Shown piece after piece: positions 40,007 through 51,310 of a DNA stretch of 64,000 nucleotides (position 1 is its first letter; every line of letters starts with the position of its first letter). Origin of the DNA: Youxingia wuxianensis (GTDB lineage Bacteria > Bacillota > Clostridia > Oscillospirales > Ruminococcaceae). The stretch is taken from the NCBI RefSeq assembly GCF_014385085.1, contig NZ_JACRTD010000006.1:124001-188000 (forward strand), written 5' to 3'. The position numbers and the translations under genes are program-made. The notes beneath the pieces were generated by a model, which was given only the letters and a program-made list of their open reading frames with translations, was not told where the DNA came from and searched no databases.

Positions 40007-41340
40007 ACCACCGTTTTCGGTGCGTTCGTGTCACCCAGGAGATTGAACAGGCAATGAGTAAAGGGCGGAAAGCCATATCCAATCAGAAGGAGGAGCAAAA
40101 TGAACGCGGTAGGGATCGACATTTCCAAAGGAAAAAGCATGGTGGCTGCCCTGCGGCCAATGGGTGAAGTGGCATTTCTGCCACAGGAATTTCTCCATAC
40201 CGAAGTGGGTCTGGAGCAGATGGCTTGCGCCATCATCGCATTAGGGGAAGATACCCGTGTTATCATGGAAGCTACAGGCCGTTACCATGAAGCGGTAGCG
40301 GCAGCACTGCATGAGTACGGGATCTATGTCTGTATCCTGAATCCGCTGCTCATCAAACAGAGCGGCGGCGGCTCCATCCGCAAGGTCAAGACTGACAAGG
40401 CTGACGCCATGAAAATTGCCAAGTATGGCCTTGACAACTGGACGGATCTGCAGGAATATACTCCCATGGACACTGTAAGACAACAATTGAAGCTGTGTAG
40501 CCGCCAGTACAACCTCTACATGAAAACGGTGGTCTCTCTGCAAAACAATCTCATTTCGCTGACCGACAAGACCTTTCCGGGAGTAAACGAGCTGTTCTCC
40601 AGTCCGGATCGCGCCGACGGCCACCAGAAATGGGTGGATTTTGCCATAACCTTCTGGCACTGCGATTGTATCTGCCGTGTCAGCGAAAAGGCGTTTACAG
40701 AGCGTTACCAGAAGTGGTGCAAACGTAAGGGATACCATTTCAGTGCAGAGAAGGCGCTGGACATATACGCTGCCAGCTGTGGCCATTTTACGACGCTGCC
40801 AAAAAATGAGAACACAAAGTTGCTCATCGTCACAGCCGCGCAACAACTTCTGCAGGGCAAGATGACACTGGCCACGCTGCGGGCAGAGATGACGCGGCTT
40901 GCGTCCCAGCTCCCGGAATATGAAACCGTGCGCGCCATGTACGGCGTTGGAGAAACAACTGCCGCGCAGCTTATGGCTGAAATTGGCGATGTGCGCCGTT
41001 TTCCGCGCCGCAGTGCCATTGTAGGCTTTGCAGGCGTTGATCCCGGTCTGGATGAATCCGGCAAACACAGCGCAAAGAGTGTTCCCACCACAAAGCGTGG
41101 CTCACCGCACCTGCGCAAAACGCTCTACCAAATCGTCTATACATATCTGAAAAAGTCCCCGGCGGATGAGCCGGTGTACCAGTTCCTCGACAAGAAACGC
41201 GCGGAGGGTAAGCCCTACTTCGTCTACATGACCGCCGCTCAGAACAAATTTCTGCGCATCTACTACGCCCGCGTAAAGGAATGCCTGGAGGCCTTTGATA
41301 CAGAAGCTGCCACGCGAGCATAAGCTTTACCAACCGAATT
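40007..41340 (+). mobile_element. IS110-family insertion sequence (1,334 bp)
   Basis: Ends are inferred from restoration of the split ORF. There are no terminal inverted repeats, as usual for the family. The left non-coding end is about 93 bases and contains a CACCG-TTTT-CGGTG hairpin (40009-40022); the right non-coding end is only 17 bases. Confidence 0.6.
40100..41323 (+). CDS. IS110-family transposase
   Basis: The 407-aa protein has the N-terminal DEDD/RuvC-like domain (AVGIDISKGKSMVAA with the first Asp, MEATGRYHEAVAAAL with Glu, KTDKADAMKIA with Asp) and the C-terminal Tnp20 domain (YGVGETTAAQLMAEIGDVRR, AIVGFAGVDPGLDESGKHSA with the catalytic Ser region). Such enzymes insert and excise the element guided by a bridge RNA encoded next to the gene. 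ATG 40100 follows AAGGAGGAG. The gene looks intact. Confidence 0.93.
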   Translation: MNAVGIDISKGKSMVAALRPMGEVAFLPQEFLHTEVGLEQMACAIIALGEDTRVIMEATGRYHEAVAAALHEYGIYVCILNPLLIKQSGGGSIRKVKTDKADAMKIAKYGLDNWTDLQEYTPMDTVRQQLKLCSRQYNLYMKTVVSLQNNLISLTDKTFPGVNELFSSPDRADGHQKWVDFAITFWHCDCICRVSEKAFTERYQKWCKRKGYHFSAEKALDIYAASCGHFTTLPKNENTKLLIVTAAQQLLQGKMTLATLRAEMTRLASQLPEYETVRAMYGVGETTAAQLMAEIGDVRRFPRRSAIVGFAGVDPGLDESGKHSAKSVPTTKRGSPHLRKTLYQIVYTYLKKSPADEPVYQFLDKKRAEGKPYFVYMTAAQNKFLRIYYARVKECLEAFDTEAATRA

Positions 41341-41460
41341 TCCTCCTGGTCGGCGAGGTGTTTTCTCTCCGGCCTGGTTTGTTATGCCCTTTTTCAGTCT
41401 CGCAAAATTTGCGGGATTTTTTCTTTTGGGGGCTTGACTTTTATTTGCAGGACTCCTCAT
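41341..41460 (-). pseudogene. 5' part of the ORF split by IS110
   Basis: Exactly forty codons (MRSPANKSQAPKRKNPANFA and a basic continuation ending PRRPGG) start within the helicase end (ATG 41460) and run to the inferred IS110 end. No Shine-Dalgarno is visible. Confidence 0.35.
41398..41424 (+). terminator. Terminator after the IS110 transposase
   Basis: TCTCGCA pairs with TGCGGGA around AAATT, followed by TTTTTTCTTTT on the plus strand. Confidence 0.6.
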
Positions 41461-43186
41461 GCTGTTTTGGTTTCTTATCTGTACTGCGGGGCGGCACCGG
41501 GCGTTTCAGATGGTCCAATACCGAAGGCCGTGTGCTTTTGGCAACGACAGCTTCATCGTGTGCCGGTCCCTTTCCGTCGATGTTGAGCAGGGTATCCAGC
41601 TCCACCAGGCGGGCGTTTTTGCTTCTCAGTTCTTCTTCATAAAGGAATGGCTTTCCGACTTCCTCCTTTGCGGCAGCCTGCTGCTGATAGAGATTATCCA
41701 GCTGTGCCTTTGCCGCCTCCAGACGCTGGGGCATCTGGGCGAGGGCATTGTCGATACGGGTAAGATTTCCGCGAGGGTCTGTACCAAGGGTTGCCCTGTG
41801 GGTCATCTGTCCTTTCAGCAGGAGCGTATATTCCTGTTTCCAAGCGGAAAATTCCACGGACATGGCATAGCCCCGGTAGCTGCCGATCTGCACCGGATCG
41901 GAGGTTTTGACCTCCTTGCAGGCATCCAAAAGGGCTGCACCGGCGTTCTCCTTATCGGTCAGCAGGTCGCCACGGATCTCCATACCGGCAAAGCCGTCCT
42001 CCGGGTGTGGGTGAGCTGCCAAAACCTCAAGGTCAGATTCAAAGCCCTTGATAAAGCCCTTGTGCTTTTCAATCTCCTCCGGGAAGTATTTGAGCAGCTG
42101 GTCCTCCAGACGATATTGCTTGCTCTGGTGGTCGGCTTTCATCAGCTTCAGGCGGGATACCTCCACATCCAAATCCATACGCTCTTTGATACGGGGGTCT
42201 CCGGCACACAAAGCCTTAATCTCTGCAAAACTGAGGGCGGTTTCATCCACATCATCGCAGGAGCGCACCGGCGATTTAGAAGTCATGATCTGGCTGATGA
42301 ATTTCTGCTTGTTCTCCACTGTCTGCCAGAGGTATGCGTCAAAGGTTCCCTCGGTCACATAGCGGTACACATGAACAAGGGGGTTCTGGTTGCCCTGACG
42401 CTCGATACGCCCCTTTCTCTGGGCAAGGTCTCCGGGTCTCCACGGACAATCCAGATCATGAAGTGCCACCAGACGGTCCTGCACATTGGTGCCTGCGCCC
42501 ATCTTGGCGGTGCTGCCCAAAAGGACACGAACCTGACCGGTACGGACTTTAGAGAACAGCTCCTTTTTCCGCACTTCGGTATTGGCTTCATGGATAAAAG
42601 CGATCTGGTCGGCAGGCATCCCCTGAGCAATGAGTTTCTGACGAATATCGTCATATACCGTAAAGGTCGGTTCCTGTTCCGGCAGAGGCACAGCGCCTTC
42701 CAATGCGTGAAGCAGTGGATTATCCAGCGTTTTCGCCGCCTTGCTTGCAGGAGCTTTGGCCTGTGGTGTAGAAATGTCGCAGAACACCAGCTGGGTCAGC
42801 TTGTCAGCTTTGCCGTCCCGCCAGATCTGCATGATGTTGTCCACACACTGATTGACCTTTGTGCCAGGTTCGTCCGGCAGCATCTGGTTGACGATCCTCT
42901 GGTCAAGCCCCAACTTACGGCCATCCGAGGTAATCTTGAGCATGTTATCCTGGGACGGGTCAACAGTTCCGCTGTGTACCAGCGATGCGCGCTCCGAAAG
43001 GGTCTTGACCATTTCCTGCTGATGTTCGGTGGGCTGCGCCACGATGTTGTGGTACTCCACTTCCGGGGTAGGGAGATTTAACTGGTCGGCAGTCTTAATG
43101 TCCGCCACTTCTTTGAACAGGTTCATCAGCTCCGGCAGATTAAAGAACTTGCTGAATCTCGTTCTTGCCCGGTATCCGGTGCCTTC
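41441..43186 (-). pseudogene. C-terminal 581 codons of the ICE methylase/helicase, cut off by a transposon
   Basis: The frame contains the second helicase lobe: QIAFIHEANTEVRKKELFSK, VLLGSTAKMGAGTNVQDRLV and RPGDLAQRKGRIERQG (motifs IV-VI of SNF2-type helicases), then a coiled-coil tail. It reads GTGYRARTRFSKFFNLPELM at its left-hand start and continues the gene that breaks off at 53556. Exact joining at the duplicated GA (53556 to 43184) gives 8,793 bases, 2,930 aa plus stop. As it stands the piece has no start signal; internal initiation at 43126 is possible but unlikely to be useful. Confidence 0.85.
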
Positions 43187-43199
43187 GGGAACGAGTTTG

Positions 43200-43388
43200 T
43201 CAAGATGATTTTTGTAAGTTTTCTAAATTCAAATATTTATCCGCTGAAAAATCTCCCAACATCTCGTGTCTGCATATTTCTTGAAACACCGTATTCAAAG
43301 GCTTCTTCGCACTTTCCGATTGCTTCACATTTACAATAAAAGTGGTTTTACCTATTCGTGTTGTATAAGATAAAGTGTTTTCTTTCAT
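43200..43388 (-). CDS. tnpW: TnpW-like transposon protein
   Basis: The 62-aa protein (MKENTLSYTTRIGKTTFIVN, ending YLNLENLQKSS) matches the small TnpW protein of Tn4451-type elements in size, place and appearance. Its stop is 14 bases from the element end. Function in the family is unclear; it is not needed for excision by TnpX. Confidence 0.75.
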   Translation of the reverse strand: MKENTLSYTTRIGKTTFIVNVKQSESAKKPLNTVFQEICRHEMLGDFSADKYLNLENLQKSS

Positions 43389-43511
43389 ATCGTCCGTTTC
43401 TCCTTTTCATAAATTGACTGTGGGGCATTCCGTTTAGAACACCCCACAAATACAGCCTGTTTCATCTGAACATATCAAGAAGTCATTAAGTTGCAAGTAC
43501 AATGGAAATGG

Positions 43512-44777
43512 TTATCTTTCCATACCACGCTTGTTTCTTCGTGCCTTGATACGCTCCTGTCTTTCTTTTTCCCTTGCTTCTTTTTCGGCTCGTTCCTGTG
43601 CTTCCTTAAAAGAAAAAAGTTGCTTCACTTTTTCGGTAAAAAGTTTAGCAACTTCGGGGAAATGCTCCAACGCTTCAAGAAAAGGTCTGCACTTTTCTTT
43701 CAGTTCGTTGTATTTGGTTTTCATTCTTTCCAGTGCATTTGCACTGTCAAAATATTTCTGTCGGTAATAATTTGCACTCTGCTCCAATTTATTGATTTCC
43801 GCACGACTGGTAATGCCCTCTTTGGCAAGGGAAGTCAGCTCAGAATAATCCTCTTTGGAGATTGCCATTTTACCTGTGATTGTTTTCTGCCCCATACTGT
43901 CAATCTCGTTTAAGGTTTTGGAAATATGACGGGCAGGCTCATACTTAACCTGTTCCTTTTGAATACGCTTCTGCAACTTCTCCAATCGCTCTTTATCCTG
44001 TTTGATTTGATATTGCAGGGAAGTCAAATGCTCTGCCGTACTTCCGTATTCGCCACGCTGAAAGCCTTTGAACCCTTGTTCCGTCATATAGTGAAACAAC
44101 TCATCTTGCAGTATGCTGTACGAAGCTCGGAACATCGGTTTCCCGTTCTTTCTTAGCAATGGATTTCCTTTTTCATCGGTCAGCGGAATATCCGATTTCC
44201 ATTTCTTTGAATGGCTTATCTGATTAACAACCGCCTTGACCGTTCCTCGCAGTTCGGGGTCTTTGCAACGCTTACTCCATAAGATTTCTTTCTCCACCAC
44301 AGGCAGAACCATAGCGTGAAGATGATAGTGGTAAACCTCTTTTCCAAGTTCTTCGGTTGCCGCTACATTGATTTCATCAGCGTGCATTACTGCCGATATA
44401 ACATTGTCAGCACCGAATTTTTCTTCGATGAAATGATAGGCTTCTTCATAAAACTGCTTTGCGTATTCATAACCACCGTTACGCTCGAAGTACATCGTGT
44501 TCACATCAATCACAATCTCATTAAAGAGTGTTGCGTCTTTCCTTAACCCACGAAGCGACACCTGCCCGTCTGTTTCCATCTGCTTTAACTGTTCCATATA
44601 GGTCGGGGCAGTCGGTTTTTTGAAATGCACATTAAAGGGTATTCGTTCCACAATTACATTCATATTTTCATAGGTTTCATTCTTGCGTTCGTTGTGCCTT
44701 TCCGCCTTGCTCACATCAGAAGCGGTGTACTGTTTTACCCTTGCACAACTCATATCTGCCTTGTTGGTTTTTGCCAT
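43512..44777 (-). CDS. MobV-family relaxase (Mob/Pre, TnpZ-like)
   Basis: The 421-aa protein begins MAKTNKADMSCARVKQYTAS with the Mob/Pre block KAERHNERKNETYENMN and the metal site EVYHYHLHAMVLPV, then a long coiled-coil (about 270-420). The start at 44777 follows AAAGGAG; the longer frame to 44810 runs into the oriT region. It would nick the transposon at the site just upstream and let it be moved by a co-resident conjugation system, possibly that of its host ICE. Confidence 0.88.
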   Translation of the reverse strand: MAKTNKADMSCARVKQYTASDVSKAERHNERKNETYENMNVIVERIPFNVHFKKPTAPTYMEQLKQMETDGQVSLRGLRKDATLFNEIVIDVNTMYFERNGGYEYAKQFYEEAYHFIEEKFGADNVISAVMHADEINVAATEELGKEVYHYHLHAMVLPVVEKEILWSKRCKDPELRGTVKAVVNQISHSKKWKSDIPLTDEKGNPLLRKNGKPMFRASYSILQDELFHYMTEQGFKGFQRGEYGSTAEHLTSLQYQIKQDKERLEKLQKRIQKEQVKYEPARHISKTLNEIDSMGQKTITGKMAISKEDYSELTSLAKEGITSRAEINKLEQSANYYRQKYFDSANALERMKTKYNELKEKCRPFLEALEHFPEVAKLFTEKVKQLFSFKEAQERAEKEAREKERQERIKARRNKRGMER

Positions 44778-44810
44778 TTTACTCTCCTTTCCAGACAGGG
44801 GCGAAGCCAT

Positions 44811-44885
44811 TACACAACATTCTTTGAATGTGTGTAACCCACTATGACACTTTCAGACTTCGTCTGCAAAGATGTCGTGGGCAAG
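44811..44885 (-). other. Candidate oriT of the MobV system
   Basis: The minus strand reads AAAGTGTCATAGTGGG/TTAC near 44832-44852, close to the pMV158 nick region (TAGTGTG/TTA); the predicted nick is within 44835-44844. A CAGAC-TTC-GTCTG hairpin lies beside it at 44854-44866. The position directly ahead of the relaxase start is the usual one for MobV elements. Confidence 0.6.
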
Positions 44886-44957
44886 GGAGTTCCCCCTTGA
44901 CCTCCTTATGATACCTCAATCATAAAAACAGACTGTCCACTCATCAGACAGCCTGCA

Positions 44958-45980
44958 TTATTCTCTCGGTATATCGCCCATCGGCAAAGACCAGTACCAC
45001 AGAAAGCCTTTCTTTTTGGAGATAACTCCTGCTTTCTTCTTTGCCTTTTTGATGGTCGATTTCTTGAACCCTGCGGCTTCAAGTCTTTCTTCGCAATCCG
45101 AAGAAAGCATTTCTCCGTCTTTCAGCATTTCCAAAAGAAATTCTTTTGCCTTGATTTCCTTATCGTTCGGTCTGCCCATTTTAGGGGCAAGGGATTGGAA
45201 CGCTTCTTCTGCTGTCATTTCCATTTCAGAGATAAAGTCCACTCCTTTTTCTGCAACCTCAAAGAGAATTGCAGAGCCTGTCGGGGCAAGGTTGGATTTC
45301 ACTTGCACCATATATCTTTCCGCTGGTGCTTCTTTGTTCGGTGTGCGTGTGATTGCAAGAATACTTCTTGCAGCACCCGCAATATCAATAGAACCATTGG
45401 TACGATAAAGTGGATTGGTATCTCTCATCTTGTTCATATGAGCGATAATCACGATTGCACAGCCAGTATTCTTCGCAACCGCAATCAGATGATTAAACTC
45501 TGCTCGTGTTTCGTTGGCATTGTTCATTGAACAGTTCTCTCCGATATAGGAACTCATCGGGTCAAGAATTAAAAGTTTTGCGTGATACCTTTCGATTGCT
45601 TCAGCAATACGGTTATCCCCAAAGGATAAAGACTTTTCATCTTCCTTGATGAAGATAAGATTTTCTCCATTCCCACCGGCTGAATTAAATCGGGGTACTA
45701 CCGTATCGTCTGCGTCATCTTCCGTTGTCTGATAGATGATAGTCATAGGCTCGGTTTCTTCCGTTTCAGTAAAGGGCAGAGGTTCGCCCTTAGAGAGTAG
45801 GGCGGCAATGGAAAGCATTAACTTGCTTTTTCCATCGCCCGGATCGCCCTGCAACAGCGTAACCTTGCCGAACGGAATATACGGATACCACAGCCATTTC
45901 ACTTCTTTCGGTTCGATTTCACTTGCCTTGATAACTTCAAGAGGTACATTTACATTCATTTCATTTTCCGTCTGCTTCAT
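44958..45980 (-). CDS. AAA/RecA-fold ATPase (RepA-like helicase family)
   Basis: The 340-aa protein has Walker A GDPGDGKSK, Walker B LLILDPMSSY and the block AIVIIAHMNKMRD seen in RSF1010 RepA-like hexameric helicases and their AAA_25 relatives, and a C-terminal winged-helix-like part (KKSTIKKAKKKAGVISKKKG). It may unwind or replicate the circular form of the transposon. It follows a small Cys-rich gene with a 20-base overlap. Confidence 0.78.
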   Translation of the reverse strand: MKQTENEMNVNVPLEVIKASEIEPKEVKWLWYPYIPFGKVTLLQGDPGDGKSKLMLSIAALLSKGEPLPFTETEETEPMTIIYQTTEDDADDTVVPRFNSAGGNGENLIFIKEDEKSLSFGDNRIAEAIERYHAKLLILDPMSSYIGENCSMNNANETRAEFNHLIAVAKNTGCAIVIIAHMNKMRDTNPLYRTNGSIDIAGAARSILAITRTPNKEAPAERYMVQVKSNLAPTGSAILFEVAEKGVDFISEMEMTAEEAFQSLAPKMGRPNDKEIKAKEFLLEMLKDGEMLSSDCEERLEAAGFKKSTIKKAKKKAGVISKKKGFLWYWSLPMGDIPRE

Positions 45981-46152
45981 TGTTCTTCGTTCTCCTTTTC
46001 GATAAATACTTCGGGCAAAGCACTACGATACAGCGGAAACTCTGCTTGCAGTCATTACTGCACTTTCTGCAAAGTTCGTTGTAGGTAATGCGATTTCTTT
46101 CATTCAGAAACAACGCCCACTCTTGTTTCCGTTTCTTGCTCATTCTCGGCAT
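45961..46152 (-). CDS. Small Cys-containing basic protein, 63 aa
   Basis: The ATG follows GGAGGATTGAT. The protein (MPRMSKKRKQEWALFLNERN) has Cys in LCRKCSNDCKQSF and VLCP, a possible small zinc knuckle, and a basic tail. It overlaps the ATPase gene. Function is unknown; a DNA-binding helper is conceivable. Confidence 0.6.
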   Translation of the reverse strand: MPRMSKKRKQEWALFLNERNRITYNELCRKCSNDCKQSFRCIVVLCPKYLSKRRTKNNEADGK

Positions 46153-46329
46153 ATCAATCCTCCTTTCCGCCTGAAAACAAAAAAACCACAGGGAAGATAC
46201 TTACTGCCTTGTTTCTGTCATTTTTCGGGGCGAAAATCGGGCAAAATTGCCTTTCTAAGCCTTTCAAAAAATCACACAAGGTATTCGTACTAACCTGTGG
46301 TTATGTATGAAATTGTGGGGTTTTGGGTA

Positions 46330-46363
46330 ACAGAAAACACCGTATTTCTACGATGTTTTCTGT
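46330..46363. repeat. 10-bp inverted repeat upstream of the resistance block
   Basis: ACAGAAAACA (46330-46339) pairs with TGTTTTCTGT (46354-46363). It may be a terminator remnant or a control site. The surrounding 46153-46398 holds no gene; AACCACAGG/CCTGTGGTT arms also occur far apart in it. Confidence 0.4.
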
Positions 46364-46398
46364 CACATATATTCTATTTAAGATACTGACAAACTGGG

Positions 46399-46588
46399 AT
46401 TGTCTAAAATAGTAAAGCCGTACCGCTTACTATTTTTTCTTTTACTGCTGAAACAGTATCTTTGATTGAATGCGTCATTAACTTGTTTCATTAAATCATA
46501 TATATCCATTTGTACCACCATTTATAAAACTTTCTTTATTTTATCAACTTGTTCTTCTACTTCTTCCGGATAGTTTTTAACCATATCA

Positions 46589-46591
<3 letters not shown>
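46399..46591. repeat. Mosaic of duplicated gene ends
   Basis: Bases 46399-46474 copy 50198-50273 (3' end of the P-loop kinase gene) with one mismatch, and 46475-46591 copy 49243-49359 (5' end of the nucleotidyltransferase gene plus 3' end of the phosphotransferase gene) with one mismatch. The two copies are joined directly. Confidence 0.9.
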
Positions 46592-48471
<1,880 letters not shown>

Positions 48472-48494
48472 CTATCTCAACTCCATCTACTATT

Positions 48495-49277
48495 TTATTT
48501 TCTAATTTTATTAGTATTTACACAATCATTAATTAAACTAATTGCTTCCCCAGCAAATTCCTTTAATCTTGTATTATCATAACTATTATTTGTATCACTT
48601 AAATAATCTTCCATAGCATTTTTAATAACATCATTATAATTTGAATCCATATTTTCTAATGCCCATTTACCACCATCATATTTTGATAAAGTTAAATCAT
48701 CTCTGATTAGTGCATAAAATCTACAAAGGTTTAAAATACAATATACGGGATTATTCACAATTTCTTCTACACAATCTAATGTATCAGAATAATTGGAATC
48801 AATAATGTATTCCTTTGGTACTTTTGAAAACACTTCTTTTGATGGCTTACCAAAATCCATCTTATCATTTGGAACATTTATAACATTGAAATGACTTGCT
48901 AGATCAGGGTCAACTTTATAATCATCATTGATGACTATTGTTTTATCTTCCTTATATCTTTCTATCCAATCTCTGCTACCGTGAAGTTCGTAAGGTATTG
49001 GATGTTTTATATTTCTACAATTATCTTCTAGTACAACACTAAATTCAAAACCTTTTTTAGGAAATAATTGCTCATTTTCTAACATTTTATCCCAAATAAA
49101 TTGTTTTGTTTCTGAATTTATTTTTTCTTTTACAACTATAATAAAGTCTAAATCAGATTTATTCGGATTAAAACTTCCTAATCTTAATGAGCCGTGAAAA
49201 TAAACTCCAACATAATTATCTTGTAATATTTCTTTAACCCATTCATTAACTTGTTTCATTAACTCATATATATCCAT
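48495..49277 (-). CDS. Aminoglycoside nucleotidyltransferase (ANT(3'')/ANT(9)-like)
   Basis: The 260-aa protein has the nucleotidyltransferase motif [17 protein letters not shown] (GS with DxD) and the C-terminal helical domain ([20 protein letters not shown]) typical of AadA/Spc enzymes, which adenylylate streptomycin and/or spectinomycin. The start at 49277 follows GGTGG. The first 12 codons are duplicated in the scar at 46475-46591. Confidence 0.78.
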   Translation of the reverse strand: MDIYELMKQVNEWVKEILQDNYVGVYFHGSLRLGSFNPNKSDLDFIIVVKEKINSETKQFIWDKMLENEQLFPKKGFEFSVVLEDNCRNIKHPIPYELHGSRDWIERYKEDKTIVINDDYKVDPDLASHFNVINVPNDKMDFGKPSKEVFSKVPKEYIIDSNYSDTLDCVEEIVNNPVYCILNLCRFYALIRDDLTLSKYDGGKWALENMDSNYNDVIKNAMEDYLSDTNNSYDNTRLKEFAGEAISLINDCVNTNKIRK

Positions 49278-49289
49278 TTGTACCACCAT

Positions 49290-50087
49290 TTATAAAACTT
49301 TCTTTATTTTATCAACTTGTTCTTCTACTTCTTCCGGATAGTTTTTAACCATATCATCAAAATCAGCAATTTCACGTGCCTTTATTAACATTGATACTCT
49401 TTTGATTAAATCTTCATCTGTATATTTATAATAACTTAATACCTTATTTATAAAACCTGTTCCTAAATAATAAAGTGCAGCAATATCATAAGCAGGATCA
49501 CCCATACCAGAGCCTTCAAAATCCACTATTCCAACTAATTCGTTATTATCGTTAAGAATATAATTCTCATACCATAAATCTCCGTGTATAAAATGATAAT
49601 CATTAAATGTTAATAAATAGTTTTTATATTCATTAAACCAAGATAATATTTTTTCATAATTAGATTCACTTAAATATTCTTTTAATTCAATAACACTTTG
49701 TTCAGTTATTTCTAATTCATTTTTTATATATTCATCTTTATCAAAATCAACTCTTATTTCATATAATTCATCCATAAATTCAGCGAGTTTTTTAGCAATA
49801 TTATCTAAATTAACTATTTCAATATGTTCTTTTCTAAAAGTATGTCCTTTAATCATTTTATAAATTAATGCGCCATTTGGATATTCTTCGCAAGGCTCAA
49901 TCAATTCAATAATTCTTGGTATTTCCAACGATTTAACATTACTTATTTGATTAATTACGTTCACATATTTTTGATAGTTTTTATATGAATTTTGATTTAC
50001 TCCATCAAGTAAAATATAATCATCATTTATAATATATGCCTTACTATTAAAGCCTTCATTTATGTATTTTCTACTTATAATATCCAT
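49290..50087 (-). CDS. Aminoglycoside phosphotransferase family protein
   Basis: The 265-aa kinase has the catalytic block FIHGDLWYENYILN (HGD and Asn) and the metal-binding GIVDFEGSGMGDPAYDIA. The N-lobe is short. APH enzymes phosphorylate aminoglycosides or macrolides; the drug cannot be named. The ATG follows GAGGTGCAAAG. Its last codons are duplicated at 46526-46591. Confidence 0.75.
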   Translation of the reverse strand: MDIISRKYINEGFNSKAYIINDDYILLDGVNQNSYKNYQKYVNVINQISNVKSLEIPRIIELIEPCEEYPNGALIYKMIKGHTFRKEHIEIVNLDNIAKKLAEFMDELYEIRVDFDKDEYIKNELEITEQSVIELKEYLSESNYEKILSWFNEYKNYLLTFNDYHFIHGDLWYENYILNDNNELVGIVDFEGSGMGDPAYDIAALYYLGTGFINKVLSYYKYTDEDLIKRVSMLIKAREIADFDDMVKNYPEEVEEQVDKIKKVL

Positions 50088-50109
50088 CTTTGCACCTCAT
50101 TCTTAATAA

Positions 50110-50197
50110 CTAAATAGAGTCATAATAATAAACATTTTCTGGCAATTCTTGATTAGGCAATTTGAATGTTCTAATTTTAACAAACTTACCACCAATA
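50110..50197 (-). pseudogene. 3' stump of an unidentified gene
   Basis: The minus strand holds an open piece of 28 codons (GGKFVKIRTFKLPNQELPEN, then VYYYDSI and stop at 50110) with no start, ending exactly where the kinase-gene homology begins (50198). It looks like the C-terminus of a lost cargo gene. Confidence 0.4.
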
Positions 50198-50202
50198 ATT
50201 GT

Positions 50203-50748
50203 CTAAAATAGTAAGGCCGTACCGCTTACTATTTTTTCTTTTACTGCTGAAACAGTATCTTTGATTGAATGCGCAGTTGTATCTATAACATTTAATTCAT
50301 AGATTCCTAAATTGGAAAATTGATTCCACATTGTTTCAACTAATTCAATATTTGTTTCTCTGTCTAACTTTGAGCGTTCGATAGCTCGCTTCATGGTTTC
50401 TTCTTTACTTGCCCTTAAAACGATATAGTGTACTTCATAATGCTCTTGAACAATGTTGAGCCACGGCTCTAAAAACCACGGTCCTACAATGCCATCTACA
50501 ATTACATCATATCCACCACGAGCATATCGCTTCGCAGCTTCTAAAAACGCTTCAATGACAATCAAATTTTGCTCATTTGATTCTGGCAAATGCGGTGGTA
50601 TTGCCCCTTTACTCAAATAATGATAAAAGTCATCTGTGTGCATATGTACAGACTTTTCCAAATCTGATTCTTTTGCAACAACAGATGCCGTTGTAGTTTT
50701 TCCTGTCCCCGGCGCACCTGTGATTACAATAATTCTACCTTGATTCAT
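50203..50748 (-). CDS. P-loop kinase-like ATPase in the resistance block
   Basis: The 181-aa protein has Walker A GAPGTGKTT near residue 10 and the layout of small-molecule kinases (VHMHTDDFYHYLSKG, VIVDGIVGPWFLEPW). Proteins of this type include chloramphenicol and other antibiotic phosphotransferases as well as nucleoside kinases. Its place in a resistance cluster suggests drug modification, not proven. Its 3' end is copied at 46399-46474. Confidence 0.65.
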   Translation of the reverse strand: MNQGRIIVITGAPGTGKTTTASVVAKESDLEKSVHMHTDDFYHYLSKGAIPPHLPESNEQNLIVIEAFLEAAKRYARGGYDVIVDGIVGPWFLEPWLNIVQEHYEVHYIVLRASKEETMKRAIERSKLDRETNIELVETMWNQFSNLGIYELNVIDTTAHSIKDTVSAVKEKIVSGTALLF

Positions 50749-50878
50749 CTATATTTTACCTCCACAACTTCGGATTTATCTCGCTGATTTAGACGTATTG
50801 TACCATATTTTTGTGAATTTTTCAACTTAGCCACTTCGATTATACTCACGACTTAATAACTTCTTAAATACTTCCCGA

Positions 50879-50912
50879 AAAAGAAAAACTGCCATCCGTT
50901 AAGACAGCAGTT
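50879..50912 (-). terminator. Terminator after tnpV
   Basis: AACTGC/GCAGTT (50887-50892 with 50907-50912); the minus strand continues TTTTTCTTTTT. It separates tnpXV from the cargo. Confidence 0.7.
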
Positions 50913-50932
50913 CCTTTTCGGCTGGTATGCTA

Positions 50933-51310
50933 TTAAGAATACACAATATCGTTCAATACAATCTCATCTGCACAGGCTCGGATATTGTTCATCAATCCTA
51001 TCCATTTCATCATATCCTTTCCTTTCAGTTCTTCCGTCACACCCTGCTTTCTTGCCATTTCCTTTATCAGATACTCCGCCATATCACACGCCGAAGTATC
51101 AATATCGGCAAGGTGTTCATATAACTTTCCGCTTGTAAGCAGATTGATATACAAGATTTTCCTGTGTTCCCTTAAATATCTTTCCCTCATTCTTCCGTAT
51201 TTTGTGAGAGTGGGCGGTTCTTCGTTTTCTATCGTCAAGCAGGGATAGTAATAATCTCCGATGAGTTCGTACTGGATACCGGTTCTTTCGTCTGTAATAA
51301 ATCTTTGCAT
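50933..51310 (-). CDS. tnpV: TnpV protein of the Tn4451-like transposon
   Basis: The 125-aa protein has the TnpV core KYGRMRERYLREHRKILY and EELKGKDMMKWIGLMNNIRA. It overlaps the 3' end of tnpX by 76 bases, as in related elements. Its function in the family is unknown. It is homologous, by eye about 40 percent over 88 residues, to the product encoded in the alternate frame at 59476-59832. Confidence 0.85.
   Translation of the reverse strand: MQRFITDERTGIQYELIGDYYYPCLTIENEEPPTLTKYGRMRERYLREHRKILYINLLTSGKLYEHLADIDTSACDMAEYLIKEMARKQGVTEELKGKDMMKWIGLMNNIRACADEIVLNDIVYS

Noticed and set aside
41459..43081. 540-codon open frame on the plus strand
   Set aside because: It lies opposite the helicase C-terminal part, has no ribosome binding site and encodes no recognisable domain; it is an antisense shadow of GC-rich coding sequence.
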